From: Lysobacter prati
GTDB taxonomy: Bacteria > Pseudomonadota > Gammaproteobacteria > Xanthomonadales > Xanthomonadaceae
Reading direction: 5' to 3'
Length of the DNA: 64,000 nucleotides
NCBI RefSeq assembly: GCF_009765215.1
Contig: NZ_VLNV01000001.1
Coordinates: forward strand, 868,001-932,000
The position numbers were made by a program, and so were the translations under genes. Every line of letters starts with the position of its first letter. Within the stretch, counting starts at the first letter, position 1. Shown here one piece after another: positions 52,478-61,231 of the stretch. Below the pieces are notes generated by a model. That model was not told the DNA's origin. It saw nothing but the letters and a program-made list of their open reading frames with translations, and made no database searches.

Positions 52478-53714
52478 AGCGCAGCGCCTCCGCCGGAGCC
52501 GTGCGCGCGGCGCGCCAGGCGGGATAGATGGTGGCCATGAATGCCATCGCCAGCGCGACCGCGGCGATGATCACCACGTCGCTGGTCTGCAGGTCGGTCG
52601 GCAGGCCGGTGATGTAATAGACGTCCTCCGGCAGCAGTTGCACGCCAAGCACGGCCTCGATCGCCTTGAGGATGTGCTCCAGGTTGAGCGTGAGGACGAT
52701 GCCGCCGATCACGCCGATCACGGTACCGATCACGCCGATCAGCGTGCCCTGCACGACGAACACCTGCATCACGCCGCGCGGCGTCAGGCCGAGCGTGCGC
52801 AGGATCGCGATGTCGGCCTGCTTGTCGGTCACCAGCATTACCTGCGAGCTGACCAGGTTGAAGGCGCCCATCGCGATGATCAGCGACAGCAGGATCGCCA
52901 TGATGGTCTTTTCCATCTTCAGCGCCCGGAACATGTTGGCGTTCTCGCTGGTCCAGTCGCTGACGCGGTACGGGCCGCCCAGGTTGACCGCCAGGTCACG
53001 CGCCACGTCCCAGGCCTTGTCCATGTCGTGCAGGCGCAGGCGCACGCCGGTGACGCCGTCGCCCATGCGCAGCAGGCGCTGCATGTCGTGCAGGTTGACG
53101 ACGGCCAGGCCCTTGTCGAACTCGTTGTAGCCGGCCTCGAAGATGCCGCTGACGGTGAACCGCTTGAGCTGCGGCACCGCGCCCAGCGGGGTGCTGCGGA
53201 AATCGCTGGTGGTCATCACCACACTGTCGCCGACGCCGACGCCGAGCCACAGCGCCAGCTCCTTGCCCAGCACGATGTTGAAGCTTCCGCGTTCGAGCGA
53301 GTCGAGCTTGCCCTGCACCATCTTGTCGGCGAGCACCGACACCTTGCCCTCCTGGTCCGGCAGCACCGCCCGCACCATCGCAGGCTGGTTGCGCGCACCC
53401 GACAGCAGCGCCTCCTTCTCGATATAGGGAGCGGCGCCGGCCACGCGCGCGTCGGCCACGGCCGTCTTGACCGCCTGCTGCCAGTCGGTGAGCGGCTCGC
53501 CATAGGCGCTGACCGTGGCGTGTGCGGCCATCTGCAGCATGCGGTCGCGGATTTCGCGTTGGAAGCCGCTCATCACCGCCAGGGTGGTGATCAGCGCCGT
53601 GACGCCCAGCGCGATGCCGGCGATGGACGCCAGCGAAATGAAGGAAATGAAACCGTTGCGGCGCTTGGCCCGGAGGTAGCGCAGGCCGATGGCCACTGGG
53701 ATGGGTTTGAACAT
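52470..53714 (-). CDS. lolC: Lipoprotein-releasing ABC transporter permease (LolC/LolE family)
   Basis: A 414-aa inner-membrane permease. The N-terminal cytoplasmic stretch leads into [30 protein letters not shown], typical of the family. A large periplasmic MacB-like domain (about 45-270) follows, then three C-terminal helices (FxsX-type permease). Only one permease gene is seen, so it either forms a homodimer (LolF-like) or its partner is elsewhere. LolC versus LolE is not resolved. YgfX-type gene lies 6 bp upstream. Confidence 0.9.
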
Positions 53715-53720
53715 ATCGGG

Positions 53721-54170
53721 CTATGGTGCCATCGAAGGCGCTTTTTGCGCAGCGGCTTTGACCGGAGCGGCCAGCCTGAGTTCACGGCGCGACCGGGCCG
53801 GGAGGGTGTCGGGCCACCAGGCCAGGCGGCACGGGCGGCCGGCGCTGTCGGCAAATCGCATGAAAGCCAGCGGTCCCCGCCACTCGACGCTGAGGCCGGT
53901 GATCCCCTCCCCGTCCAGCGTGGCGGCGCCGTCGCCGCCGATCGCCAGCCACCGCGTCGGGCGCATGCACTCGCGCCGCGCCAGTCGCAGTCCCTCCCCG
54001 GCCGCCAGCAGCGCCAGCGGCAAGGACAACGGCAGGGGCATCTCAGACCCGATCAGGGCCAATGCGGCCAGTACACCCAGCACCGCAAGCATCGCGGCAA
54101 GCAGCCGCGACGGACGCCACTCAAGGAGGCAGGGAGCGGATGCGCGCGACGAGCGCTGCGAGGTCGGCAT
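53721..54170 (-). CDS. YgfX-like membrane protein
   Basis: About 149 aa if translation starts at Met 54170 (overlapping sdhE by 50 bp); a shorter form from 54095 is possible. It has a hydrophobic pair of helices ([20 protein letters not shown] and [15 protein letters not shown]) and a C-terminal cytosolic part with [27 protein letters not shown], the order seen in YgfX, the partner of SdhE in enterobacteria. Sequence identity to that family was not tested. The call rests on topology and the position next to sdhE. Confidence 0.6.
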   Translation of the reverse strand: MPTSQRSSRASAPCLLEWRPSRLLAAMLAVLGVLAALALIGSEMPLPLSLPLALLAAGEGLRLARRECMRPTRWLAIGGDGAATLDGEGITGLSVEWRGPLAFMRFADSAGRPCRLAWWPDTLPARSRRELRLAAPVKAAAQKAPSMAP

Positions 54171-54387
54171 CGGTCGGCGCGTCGTGGCCCATGAACCAGT
54201 GCCAGAGCTTATCGTCCTCGGTTTCCAGGAGCCGTAGGAAAACGACGCGCTCGTCCTCCCCGGTCTGGCGCCAGGCGCGATCGAGGTAGCGCTCGAACAA
54301 CTGGTCGAGCTCACGCATGCCACGCCTGCAGCGCCAGCGCAGTCGGCGCAGCTCGCGTTCGTCGGCTTCGTTGATGTCCACTCTCAC
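54121..54387 (-). CDS. sdhE: FAD assembly factor SdhE
   Basis: An 88-aa cytosolic protein helping attach FAD to SdhA. The conserved RGMRELD is in [20 protein letters not shown] (about 16-35), the known FAD-related RGxxE motif. [17 protein letters not shown] in the C-terminal half fits the family. It is the downstream end of the sdh operon but is separated from sdhB by 264 bp that holds a long palindrome. Confidence 0.92.
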   Translation of the reverse strand: MRVDINEADERELRRLRWRCRRGMRELDQLFERYLDRAWRQTGEDERVVFLRLLETEDDKLWHWFMGHDAPTDADLAALVARIRSLPP

Positions 54388-54453
54388 CTACTCCTACGTA
54401 CAAATGCACTGTAGCGCTTGCAACCGACGAAGACCGGGCCTCAACGCGCCAGA

Positions 54454-54569
54454 GCGTTGTCCGCCGGGTCGGGGATTGCGCAGCAGCGGGACATGGATGT
54501 CCCGCGCCCCGCCTTCGGACAGGATGTCCGACGAAGGGGCGGAGCAATCCCCGGCCCGGCGGACAACGC
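54454..54569. repeat. Long structured palindrome between sdhB and sdhE
   Basis: An outer inverted repeat of 25 bp, 54454-54478 against 54545-54569, with a single G:T pair. Inside are two further hairpins: GCGGGACAT/ATGTCCCGC (9 bp, 54486-54505) and CGGACA/TGTCCG (54516-54530), the latter extended by CCTT/AAGG with a bulge. Either DNA strand gives a three-branched fold. It could be a MITE or REP-type element, or a structured RNA controlling the operon. Confidence 0.8.
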
Positions 54570-54651
54570 CACTCCGAAGCCAGAAGCAACCCACACGAAA
54601 AAGGCGCACTCAACGTGCGCCCCTTTCGAACTGCAACCACCCAGCAACCCG

Positions 54652-55434
54652 TCAGACGCGACGAGCCAGCATCAGCTTCTTGATCTCGCCGATCGCCTGC
54701 GCCGGGTTCAAGCCCTTCGGGCAGGTGCGCGCGCAATTCATGATGGTGTGGCAGCGGTACAGCTTGAACGGATCTTCCAGATCGTCCAGGCGCGCACCGG
54801 TGTCCTCGTCCCGCGAGTCGACGATCCAGCGGTAGGCCTGCAGCAGTACCGCCGGGCCCAGGTAACGGTCGCCGTTCCACCAGTAGCTCGGGCAGCTGGT
54901 CGAACAGCACGCGCACAGGATGCACTCGTACAGACCGTCGAGCTTCTTGCGGTCCTGCGGCGACTGCAGGCGCTCGCGGTCGGACGGCGCCGGACTCTGC
55001 GTGCGCAGCCACGGCTTGATCGACGCGTACTGCGCGTAGAAGTGGGTCAGGTCAGGGACCAGATCCTTCACCACCGGCATGTGCGGCAGCGGATAGATCG
55101 GCACCTCGGCCTTGCCGCAATCGTCGATCGCCTTGGTGCACGCCAGCGTGTTGGTGCCGTCGATGTTCATCGCGCACGAACCGCAAATACCCTCGCGGCA
55201 GGAACGACGGAAGGTCAGCGTCGGGTCGATCTCGTTCTTGATCTTGATCAGCGCGTCCAGAACCATCGGACCGCACGTCGCCATGTCCACCTCGTACGTG
55301 TCCACGCGCGGATTCATGCCGTCGTCGGGGTTCCAGCGGTAGACCTTGAAGGTGCGCGGCTGCTTGGCGCCCGGTGACGCCCAGTGGCGGCCCTTCTGGA
55401 TCTGCGAGTTCTTGGGTAGTGAGAATTCAGCCAC
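54652..55434 (-). CDS. sdhB: Succinate dehydrogenase iron-sulfur subunit
   Basis: A 260-aa subunit of complex II carrying three Fe-S clusters. [2Fe-2S] ligands are in [13 protein letters not shown] with a further Cys in TLAC. [4Fe-4S] and [3Fe-4S] ligands are in [12 protein letters not shown] and [17 protein letters not shown]. It sits 16 bp after sdhA in the same operon. The family also includes fumarate reductases, but order and length fit succinate dehydrogenase. Confidence 0.96.
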   Translation of the reverse strand: MAEFSLPKNSQIQKGRHWASPGAKQPRTFKVYRWNPDDGMNPRVDTYEVDMATCGPMVLDALIKIKNEIDPTLTFRRSCREGICGSCAMNIDGTNTLACTKAIDDCGKAEVPIYPLPHMPVVKDLVPDLTHFYAQYASIKPWLRTQSPAPSDRERLQSPQDRKKLDGLYECILCACCSTSCPSYWWNGDRYLGPAVLLQAYRWIVDSRDEDTGARLDDLEDPFKLYRCHTIMNCARTCPKGLNPAQAIGEIKKLMLARRV

Positions 55435-55449
55435 GTTGCTCGCTCCGGA

Positions 55450-57243
55450 TCAGTAGACGCGCTTCTTCGGCGGCACAACGGACACGTCGTCGCTCAACGT
55501 GTACATGTGCACCGGGCGATAGTCGATGGCGGTTTCGCCGCTTTCAGTGACCGAGCACAGCGTGTGCTTCTGCCAATGGGCGTCGTCGCGGTCCGGGAAG
55601 TCCTCGCGGGCGTGGGCGCCGCGCGATTCGGTGCGGTTCTCGGCGGAAACGATCGTCACCAGCGCCTGGTCGAGCAGGTTCGACAGCTCGTAGGTCTCGA
55701 TCAGGTCCGAGTTCCAGATCAGCGAACGGTCTGCGACCTTGACGTCGCCGAACGACGCGTGGATCTCGCGCATCTTGCGCACGCCGTCCGCCAGCGTCTC
55801 GCCGGTGCGGAACACCGCGGCGTCGAGCTGCATCGTGCGCTGCATCTTGTCGCGGATGACCGCCGTCGGCGTGCCGCCGTTGGCGTTGCGCAGCTTGTCC
55901 AGGCGGGCCAGGGCCGAGTCGCAGGCATCGCCGGCGAGGCGCGCCTGCTTGCCGTCGACCTTGACCGTCTCGGCAGCGCGGTTGGCGACGGCGCGACCGA
56001 ACACGACCAGGTCCAGCAGCGAGTTCGAGCCCAGGCGGTTGGCGCCGTGCACCGACACGCAGGCCGCTTCGCCGATCGCATACAGGCCCGGGACCACTTC
56101 GTCCGGGTTGCCGTTGCGCAGCTGCACCACTTCGCCGTGGTAGTTGGTCGGGATGCCACCCATGTTGTAGTGCACGGTCGGAATCACCGGGATCGGCTGC
56201 TTCTCGACGTCGACGTTGGCAAAGATGCGCGCCGACTCGGCGATGCCCGGCAGCTTCTCGTGGATCACTTCCGGACCGAGGTGGGTCAGGTCGAGCAGGA
56301 TGTGGTCCTTGAGCTCGCCGACGCCGCGGCCATCGCGGATTTCCATCGTCATCGCGCGGCTGACCATGTCGCGCGGGGCGAGGTCCTTCACGCTCGGCGC
56401 GTAGCGCTCCATGAAGCGCTCGCCGTTGCTGTTGCGGAGGATGCCGCCTTCACCGCGGACACCCTCGGTGATCAGGCAGCCGGCGCCGTAGATGCCGGTC
56501 GGGTGGAACTGCACGAACTCCATGTCCTGCAGCGACAGACCCGCGCGCAGCGCCATGCCGCCGCCGTCGCCGGTGCAGGTATGGGCCGAGGTCGCCGAGA
56601 AGTAGGCGCGGCCGTAGCCGCCGGTGGCCAGCACCGTGCCCTGCGCCTTGAACAGGTGCAGCGTGCCTTCGGCCATGTCCAGCGCAAGCACGCCGCGGCA
56701 GGCACCGTTGGCGTCCATGATCAGGTCGAGCGCGAAGTACTCGATGAAGAACTGCGCGTCATGCGCCAGCGACTGCTGGTACAGCGTGTGCAGGATGGCG
56801 TGGCCGGTGCGGTCGGCGGCGGCGCAGGTGCGCTGCGCCGGCGGGCCTTCGCCGTAACGGGTGGTCATGCCGCCGAACGGGCGCTGGTAGATCTTGCCGT
56901 CGTCGGTGCGCGAGAACGGAACGCCGTAGTGCTCCAGCTCGATGATCGCCGGGATGGCTTCCTTGCACATGTACTCGATCGCGTCCTGGTCGCCCAGCCA
57001 GTCCGAGCCCTTGACGGTATCGAAGAAGTGGTAACGCCAGTCGTCCTCGCCCATGTTGGCCAGCGCCGCGGCGACGCCGCCCTGCGCTGCCACGGTGTGC
57101 GAACGGGTCGGGAAGACCTTGGTGATGCAGGCCGTCTTCAGGCCCTTCTGGGCCAGGCCGAAGGTCGCGCGCAGACCGGCGCCACCGGCGCCGACGACGA
57201 CCATGTCGAAGGTGTGTTCATGGATCTTGTAAGCGGCGGCCAT
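55450..57243 (-). CDS. sdhA: Succinate dehydrogenase flavoprotein subunit
   Basis: A 597-aa subunit that oxidises succinate to fumarate with covalent FAD. The Rossmann motif [11 protein letters not shown] is near residues 16-26, and the FAD-attachment His is in SHTVAAQGG (about 47-55). [21 protein letters not shown] and [12 protein letters not shown] provide the usual substrate and FAD contacts. The C-terminus VVPPKKRVY is typical. It starts 3 bp after sdhD ends. Confidence 0.97.
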   Translation of the reverse strand: MAAAYKIHEHTFDMVVVGAGGAGLRATFGLAQKGLKTACITKVFPTRSHTVAAQGGVAAALANMGEDDWRYHFFDTVKGSDWLGDQDAIEYMCKEAIPAIIELEHYGVPFSRTDDGKIYQRPFGGMTTRYGEGPPAQRTCAAADRTGHAILHTLYQQSLAHDAQFFIEYFALDLIMDANGACRGVLALDMAEGTLHLFKAQGTVLATGGYGRAYFSATSAHTCTGDGGGMALRAGLSLQDMEFVQFHPTGIYGAGCLITEGVRGEGGILRNSNGERFMERYAPSVKDLAPRDMVSRAMTMEIRDGRGVGELKDHILLDLTHLGPEVIHEKLPGIAESARIFANVDVEKQPIPVIPTVHYNMGGIPTNYHGEVVQLRNGNPDEVVPGLYAIGEAACVSVHGANRLGSNSLLDLVVFGRAVANRAAETVKVDGKQARLAGDACDSALARLDKLRNANGGTPTAVIRDKMQRTMQLDAAVFRTGETLADGVRKMREIHASFGDVKVADRSLIWNSDLIETYELSNLLDQALVTIVSAENRTESRGAHAREDFPDRDDAHWQKHTLCSVTESGETAIDYRPVHMYTLSDDVSVVPPKKRVY

Positions 57244-57246
57244 GTA

Positions 57247-57642
57247 TCAGGCTCCCAGCGCGATGCGGATGACGGCGAGCACGCTGGCCAATGCCGCGAG
57301 AACGCAAACGAAAACGACCGCGAGCTGCGATGCCATCGCCAGGCCCGGGGTATGGACGTAATCCTCGATGATCACCTGCATGCCGAGCTTGGCGTGCCAG
57401 AACGAGGCGATCAGGAACGCCGACAGAAGCACCGCGTTGCACGGGTGGCCGACGGTGGCGCGGACGCTGGCGTAGTCGCCGCCGATCAGCGTCAGGATCA
57501 GGCCGATCACGTAGATCGACAGGAACACCAGCGCAATCGCGGTGACGCGCTGGACCACGAAATGATGGGTACCGTCCTTTGCCGAGCCCAGGCCGCGCGC
57601 GGTCTTGAGCGGATTGCGCAGGCGGTTCTTGTTGATGCTCAT
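57247..57642 (-). CDS. sdhD: Succinate dehydrogenase membrane anchor subunit
   Basis: A 131-aa membrane subunit. Met 57642 is chosen because its ATG overlaps the sdhC stop (ATGA). Three transmembrane helices follow the polar GTHHFVVQRVTAIAL segment, and HAKLGMQVIIEDYVH is the conserved heme/quinone-side motif of SdhD. It sits between sdhC and sdhA. Confidence 0.93.
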   Translation of the reverse strand: MSINKNRLRNPLKTARGLGSAKDGTHHFVVQRVTAIALVFLSIYVIGLILTLIGGDYASVRATVGHPCNAVLLSAFLIASFWHAKLGMQVIIEDYVHTPGLAMASQLAVVFVCVLAALASVLAVIRIALGA

Positions 57643-58049
57643 GCGCCACCCCGCTGGGCCATCATCGCCAGCAGCCAGATGATCACCGTCAGCACCAGGC
57701 TGCCGAAGACCGAGATCCAGCTGCTGCGCACGAACGATTCGATGCGGTAGCCGTAGCCGGCGTCCTGCACCAGGTGGCGGATACCGTTGAGCAGGTGGTA
57801 AGCCAGCGACCAGCTCCAGCCGAACAGGACCAGGAAGCCGAGCGGCGACCTCGCGCAGGCGGTGAAGGTGCTCCAGGATTCGGGGCCGGCAGCCAGTGCC
57901 ACCAGCGCCCACACAACGAGCAGGCTGCCCAGGGTCAGGACGATGCCTGTGCCGCGGTGCAGGATCGAGGTCACCATCTGCACCTGCCAGCTGTAAATCT
58001 GCATGTGCGGTGACAGGGGGCGTTCGCGGACGCGTGGATCGTTAGCCAT
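57639..58049 (-). CDS. sdhC: Succinate dehydrogenase cytochrome b556 subunit
   Basis: A 136-aa membrane subunit. The N-terminus RPLSPHMQIY is diagnostic, followed by SILHRGTGIVLTLGSL (quinone-binding Ser/Arg and helix 1) and LAYHLLNGIRHLVQD with the heme-ligand His. Three transmembrane helices. It starts 63 bp after the DUF1674-type gene. Confidence 0.95.
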   Translation of the reverse strand: MANDPRVRERPLSPHMQIYSWQVQMVTSILHRGTGIVLTLGSLLVVWALVALAAGPESWSTFTACARSPLGFLVLFGWSWSLAYHLLNGIRHLVQDAGYGYRIESFVRSSWISVFGSLVLTVIIWLLAMMAQRGGA

Positions 58050-58112
58050 GGGCTATGGCGTTCTCTGAGCTGGGCGGCTGGAGCCGCGTGGCGGGGAAGC
58101 GTGAGTGACGCG

Positions 58113-58277
58113 TCAGAAATCGATGCAGCGGCCGTTCTTTTCCCAGTCGCCGTAGCGGGTCGGTTCGGGGCCTTCGCGCCCGCCGTGCTCCTTTGGCCTG
58201 TTGGGGTCCGTCAATGGCGCGGGCTGCGGAGTCGAATCTGCCTCGGGCGCTTCAACGGGTGGGGTTTGGCCTATCAT
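58113..58277 (-). CDS. DUF1674 / SDHAF4-like small protein
   Basis: A 54-aa frame from ATG 58277, hidden inside a longer meaningless frame. The C-terminal GPEPTRYGDWEKNGRCIDF is the conserved signature of DUF1674, the family that includes the mitochondrial complex II assembly factor SDHAF4. The N-terminal half is Pro-rich and variable, as in the family. It lies just upstream of sdhC in the same direction, so it very likely helps SdhA maturation together with SdhE. It is divergent from ygfZ with 30 bp between starts. Confidence 0.85.
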   Translation of the reverse strand: MIGQTPPVEAPEADSTPQPAPLTDPNRPKEHGGREGPEPTRYGDWEKNGRCIDF

Positions 58278-58307
58278 CACAGCGCTGAATGTTAATTCCC
58301 GCCCCCC

Positions 58308-59183
58308 ATGCATGACAACCCGCAGGCCGCCGACGGCCTCGCCTTCGCCCTGCCCGACCATCGCCTGATCGCGCTCAGCGGGCGTGATGCGGTCGCTTTC
58401 GCGCAGGCGCAGTTCATGAACGACGTCGGCCTGCTGGAGCCGCGCAGCTGGCAGTGGAATGGCTGGCTGACGCCGAAAGGGCGCGTGGTGGCGTTGTTCG
58501 CTTTGCTGAAGCTGTCCGATGAAGAGCTTTGGCTGCTGCTGCCCGATGCCGATCCCACCGAGCTGGCTGCCGCGTTGCAGCGGTTCGTGTTTCGCAGCAA
58601 GGTCAAGATCGAAGTGCGCCCGAATCTGCACGTCAGCGGTTCCTTCATGGCACCGGCGATGGCGCAAGGCTCCGCCCTTGGCGGTGACGACGGGGTCGAG
58701 ACGGTCGAAATGGACCTGGGCGGCGACGCCGGGCCGCGCAGCCTGCGCATTTCGGTCGACGCCGGCGCCGCCGCCGATCCGCAGGCACAGGCGCGCTGGC
58801 ACGCGTACGACCTCGAGCACGGCCTGCCGCGCCTGCCCGCCTCCCAAGCCGGTCACTGGACGCCGCAACAGCTGTCGCTGGAACGCCTCCAGGCTTTCAG
58901 CGTGAAGAAGGGCTGCTACCCGGGCCAGGAGATCGTCGCGCGCACGCATTTCCTCGGCCAGGCCAAGCGGGGGCTGGCGTTGATTGAAGCCGATGCTGCG
59001 CTGGTGGCCGGAGCGGACGTGATGGCCGGCACCGTGGCGCTGGGCAAGCTGGTTGCTGCTGTCGATTCCGACGACCGGCACGTCGCACTGGCGGTGTTGC
59101 CGCTGGAGCGCGAGACGCAGGAAATGAGCGCTGGCGATGTCGCCTTGCGCGAACTGCCGCTGCGCGGTGGGCTCGGGCGCTAG
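58308..59183 (+). CDS. ygfZ: Folate-binding protein YgfZ
   Basis: A 291-aa cytosolic protein related to GcvT, taking part in Fe-S cluster repair or assembly. The hallmark motif KGCYPGQEIVARTHFLGQAKR (K-x-C-Y-x-G-Q-E) occurs near residue 203. The N-terminal half has the folate-domain pattern LIALSGRDAVAFAQAQFMND. It is divergent from the sdh operon, whose products need Fe-S clusters and FAD, which makes functional sense. Confidence 0.9.
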   Translation: MHDNPQAADGLAFALPDHRLIALSGRDAVAFAQAQFMNDVGLLEPRSWQWNGWLTPKGRVVALFALLKLSDEELWLLLPDADPTELAAALQRFVFRSKVKIEVRPNLHVSGSFMAPAMAQGSALGGDDGVETVEMDLGGDAGPRSLRISVDAGAAADPQAQARWHAYDLEHGLPRLPASQAGHWTPQQLSLERLQAFSVKKGCYPGQEIVARTHFLGQAKRGLALIEADAALVAGADVMAGTVALGKLVAAVDSDDRHVALAVLPLERETQEMSAGDVALRELPLRGGLGR

Positions 59184-59194
59184 CCCGAATTGCC

Positions 59195-59222
59195 CGTCGT
59201 CCCGGCGAATGTCGGGATGACG
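59195..59222. repeat. REP-like palindrome
   Basis: A 10-bp stem CGTCGTCCCG/CGGGATGACG (one G:T pair) between the convergent ygfZ and asnB stops. The core resembles 41071-41097. Confidence 0.7.
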
Positions 59223-59225
59223 GAG

Positions 59226-61160
59226 TTAGATCTCGCGCCGCTGCGCGCGCCAATGCTCATGCCACGCCTGGAACATCAGCACGTTCCACAAATGCGTATG
59301 CCACTTGCGCTCGCCGTCGAGGAACTTGCGCCAGAGGCCGTGCACCGCAGCGGCGTCGAAATAGCCCTCCTCGCGCAGGCGCTGCTCGTCCAGCAGCTCT
59401 GAGGCCCATTCGCGCAGGTCGCCGCGCAGCCAGTCACTGACCGGCGCGCCAAATCCACGCTTGCCGCGGTCGACCATCTCATCCGGCAAATAGCGACGCA
59501 GCACCTGCTTGAGCAGGTACTTGTTGCCCTTGGCGTGGCGCTTGAACGCCAGCGGCAACGACCAGGCGAACTCCGCCACGTGCCAGTCCAACAGCGGCGC
59601 CCTCGCCTCCAGGCTCACCGCCATGCTGGTGCGGTCGACCTTGCACAACAGGTCTTCGGGCAGGTAGACGCTGAAATCGGCCAGCATCATCGCGTCTGCG
59701 GCCGTGCCGGCGCCGTGCAGCGGATCGGGCTGGTCGTACAACGTCGCCGGCAGCTTCGCGCCAGGTACAGCGCAGGTCGGATCTCGCCAGCGGGCGATGC
59801 GCTGCCGATAGACGTCGCCGATGCCGCTCGCGCCCATCTCGGCCGCGAGCGCGGCAAAGCCGCCGGTACGCGAGGATTCGCCATGACCGGTCGCACTGCG
59901 CGCCATCGCTTTGCGCAGCGGCGACGGCACGCGCCGTTGCCAGCGCCAGTTGCGCAGTGCGCGCTCGTAACGCTTGTATCCGAAGAACAGCTCGTCGCCA
60001 CCATCACCCGACAGGGCCACGGTCACGGCGCTGCGCGCAAGGCGCGCCACGAGCGCGGTCGGCACCTGCGAGGCGTCGGCGAACGGTTCGTCGAACATCG
60101 CCGGCAGTGTCGGCACCACCGCCAGCGCATCGCTGCCGCTGACGTACAACTCGGTGTGCGCGGTATGCAGATGCTCGGCGACCTCGCGCGCGAGGTGCGC
60201 CTCGTCATGGTGCGAGCGCTCGAAACCGATGGTGAACGTGCGCACGGGATGCCGGCTTTGGGCCTGCATCAGCGCGGTGACAATCGAGGAATCGGTGCCG
60301 CCCGACAGGAACACGCCAACGGGCACGTCGGCCACCATGCGCAGCCCGACCGCTTCGCGCAACAGTTCGTCGAGGCGGTTCTCCGCCTCGCGCTCGTCGC
60401 CCTTGAACGGGGCCCGCAGCGCCGCTTCCATGCGTTCGCGCGGATCCCAGTAACGAAGCTGGTCACGCTTTGGATCGTGCGCACCCGCACCACCCGCCAC
60501 CGTCACCGCGTCGATGCGCAGCAGCGCGCCAGGCAGCAGCTTGAAGGTGCCTTCATGGATCGCGTGCGGAGCCGGGATGTAGTCCAGGCGCAGCAGCAGC
60601 GCCAGCGCATCGCGGCTTACGCCGTTGTTGAAATCCGGGTGGCGCCACAGCGCCTTGAGCTCCGAGCCGAACACGAATGTTTCGCCGGCCCAGCCGTAGT
60701 ACAGCGGCTTCTTGCCGACGCGGTCGCGGGCCAGCCACAGGCAGCGTTCCTGGCGATCCCACAGGGCGATCGCGAACATGCCGTTGCAGCGGGCGATCGT
60801 GTCTTCCACGCCCCACTCCACCACCGCGGCCAGCAGCACCTCGGTGTCGGAATGACCGCGGAACGCGTGGCCGCGTGCGACCAGCACCTCGCGCAGCTCG
60901 GCGAAGTTGTAGACCTCGCCGTTGTAGGCGATGACGAAGCGGTGGTCGCTCGACGCCATCGGCTGGTGGCCCAGGGGCGACAGGTCGAGGATGCTCAGGC
61001 GGCGATGCGCCAGTGCGATGCCGCTCTCCGCTTCCGTCCAGACACCGCGATCGTCGGGGCCGCGATGGACCAGCGCATCGCCCATCGCGCCGGCGAGCGT
61101 GGTCAGCCGCTCATCACTGGCGTCGGGGGTGGCGCGCAACAATCCGGCGAGACCGCACAT
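59226..61160 (-). CDS. asnB: Asparagine synthase (glutamine-hydrolysing)
   Basis: A 644-aa cytosolic enzyme. After Met1, Cys2 is the glutaminase nucleophile (MCGLAGLL), with RGPDDRGVW and NGEVYNFAEL completing the class II amidotransferase domain (1-200). The synthetase domain has the PP-loop VFLSGGTDSSIV near residue 285 and SGDGGDELFFGYKRY near 385. The long form is typical of enzymes that also modify surface polysaccharides or peptides, so the substrate may be something other than aspartate. Confidence 0.88.
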   Translation of the reverse strand: MCGLAGLLRATPDASDERLTTLAGAMGDALVHRGPDDRGVWTEAESGIALAHRRLSILDLSPLGHQPMASSDHRFVIAYNGEVYNFAELREVLVARGHAFRGHSDTEVLLAAVVEWGVEDTIARCNGMFAIALWDRQERCLWLARDRVGKKPLYYGWAGETFVFGSELKALWRHPDFNNGVSRDALALLLRLDYIPAPHAIHEGTFKLLPGALLRIDAVTVAGGAGAHDPKRDQLRYWDPRERMEAALRAPFKGDEREAENRLDELLREAVGLRMVADVPVGVFLSGGTDSSIVTALMQAQSRHPVRTFTIGFERSHHDEAHLAREVAEHLHTAHTELYVSGSDALAVVPTLPAMFDEPFADASQVPTALVARLARSAVTVALSGDGGDELFFGYKRYERALRNWRWQRRVPSPLRKAMARSATGHGESSRTGGFAALAAEMGASGIGDVYRQRIARWRDPTCAVPGAKLPATLYDQPDPLHGAGTAADAMMLADFSVYLPEDLLCKVDRTSMAVSLEARAPLLDWHVAEFAWSLPLAFKRHAKGNKYLLKQVLRRYLPDEMVDRGKRGFGAPVSDWLRGDLREWASELLDEQRLREEGYFDAAAVHGLWRKFLDGERKWHTHLWNVLMFQAWHEHWRAQRREI

Positions 61161-61183
61161 CGGTAGTCCTCAGAAGCGGGAGC

Positions 61184-61211
61184 GGGGGCTGGAACGGAAC
61201 ATCCAGCCCCC
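61184..61211 (-). terminator. Terminator-like hairpin after the E1 dehydrogenase gene
   Basis: A perfect 10-bp stem GGGGGCTGGA/TCCAGCCCCC with an 8-nt loop, between the 61232 stop and the asnB start. No T-run follows on the minus strand, so factor-dependent termination or an mRNA stabiliser is also possible. Confidence 0.5.
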
Positions 61212-61231
61212 GTGATGACGGCAAGGGTATC

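Noticed and set aside
55507-57750. 747-codon plus-strand open frame
   Set aside because: Antisense shadow of sdhA and sdhD; rich in Arg, His, Val and Gln without motifs.
58113-59081. 322-codon minus-strand frame
   Set aside because: Only its last 54 codons are real (DUF1674-like). The rest is antisense to ygfZ.
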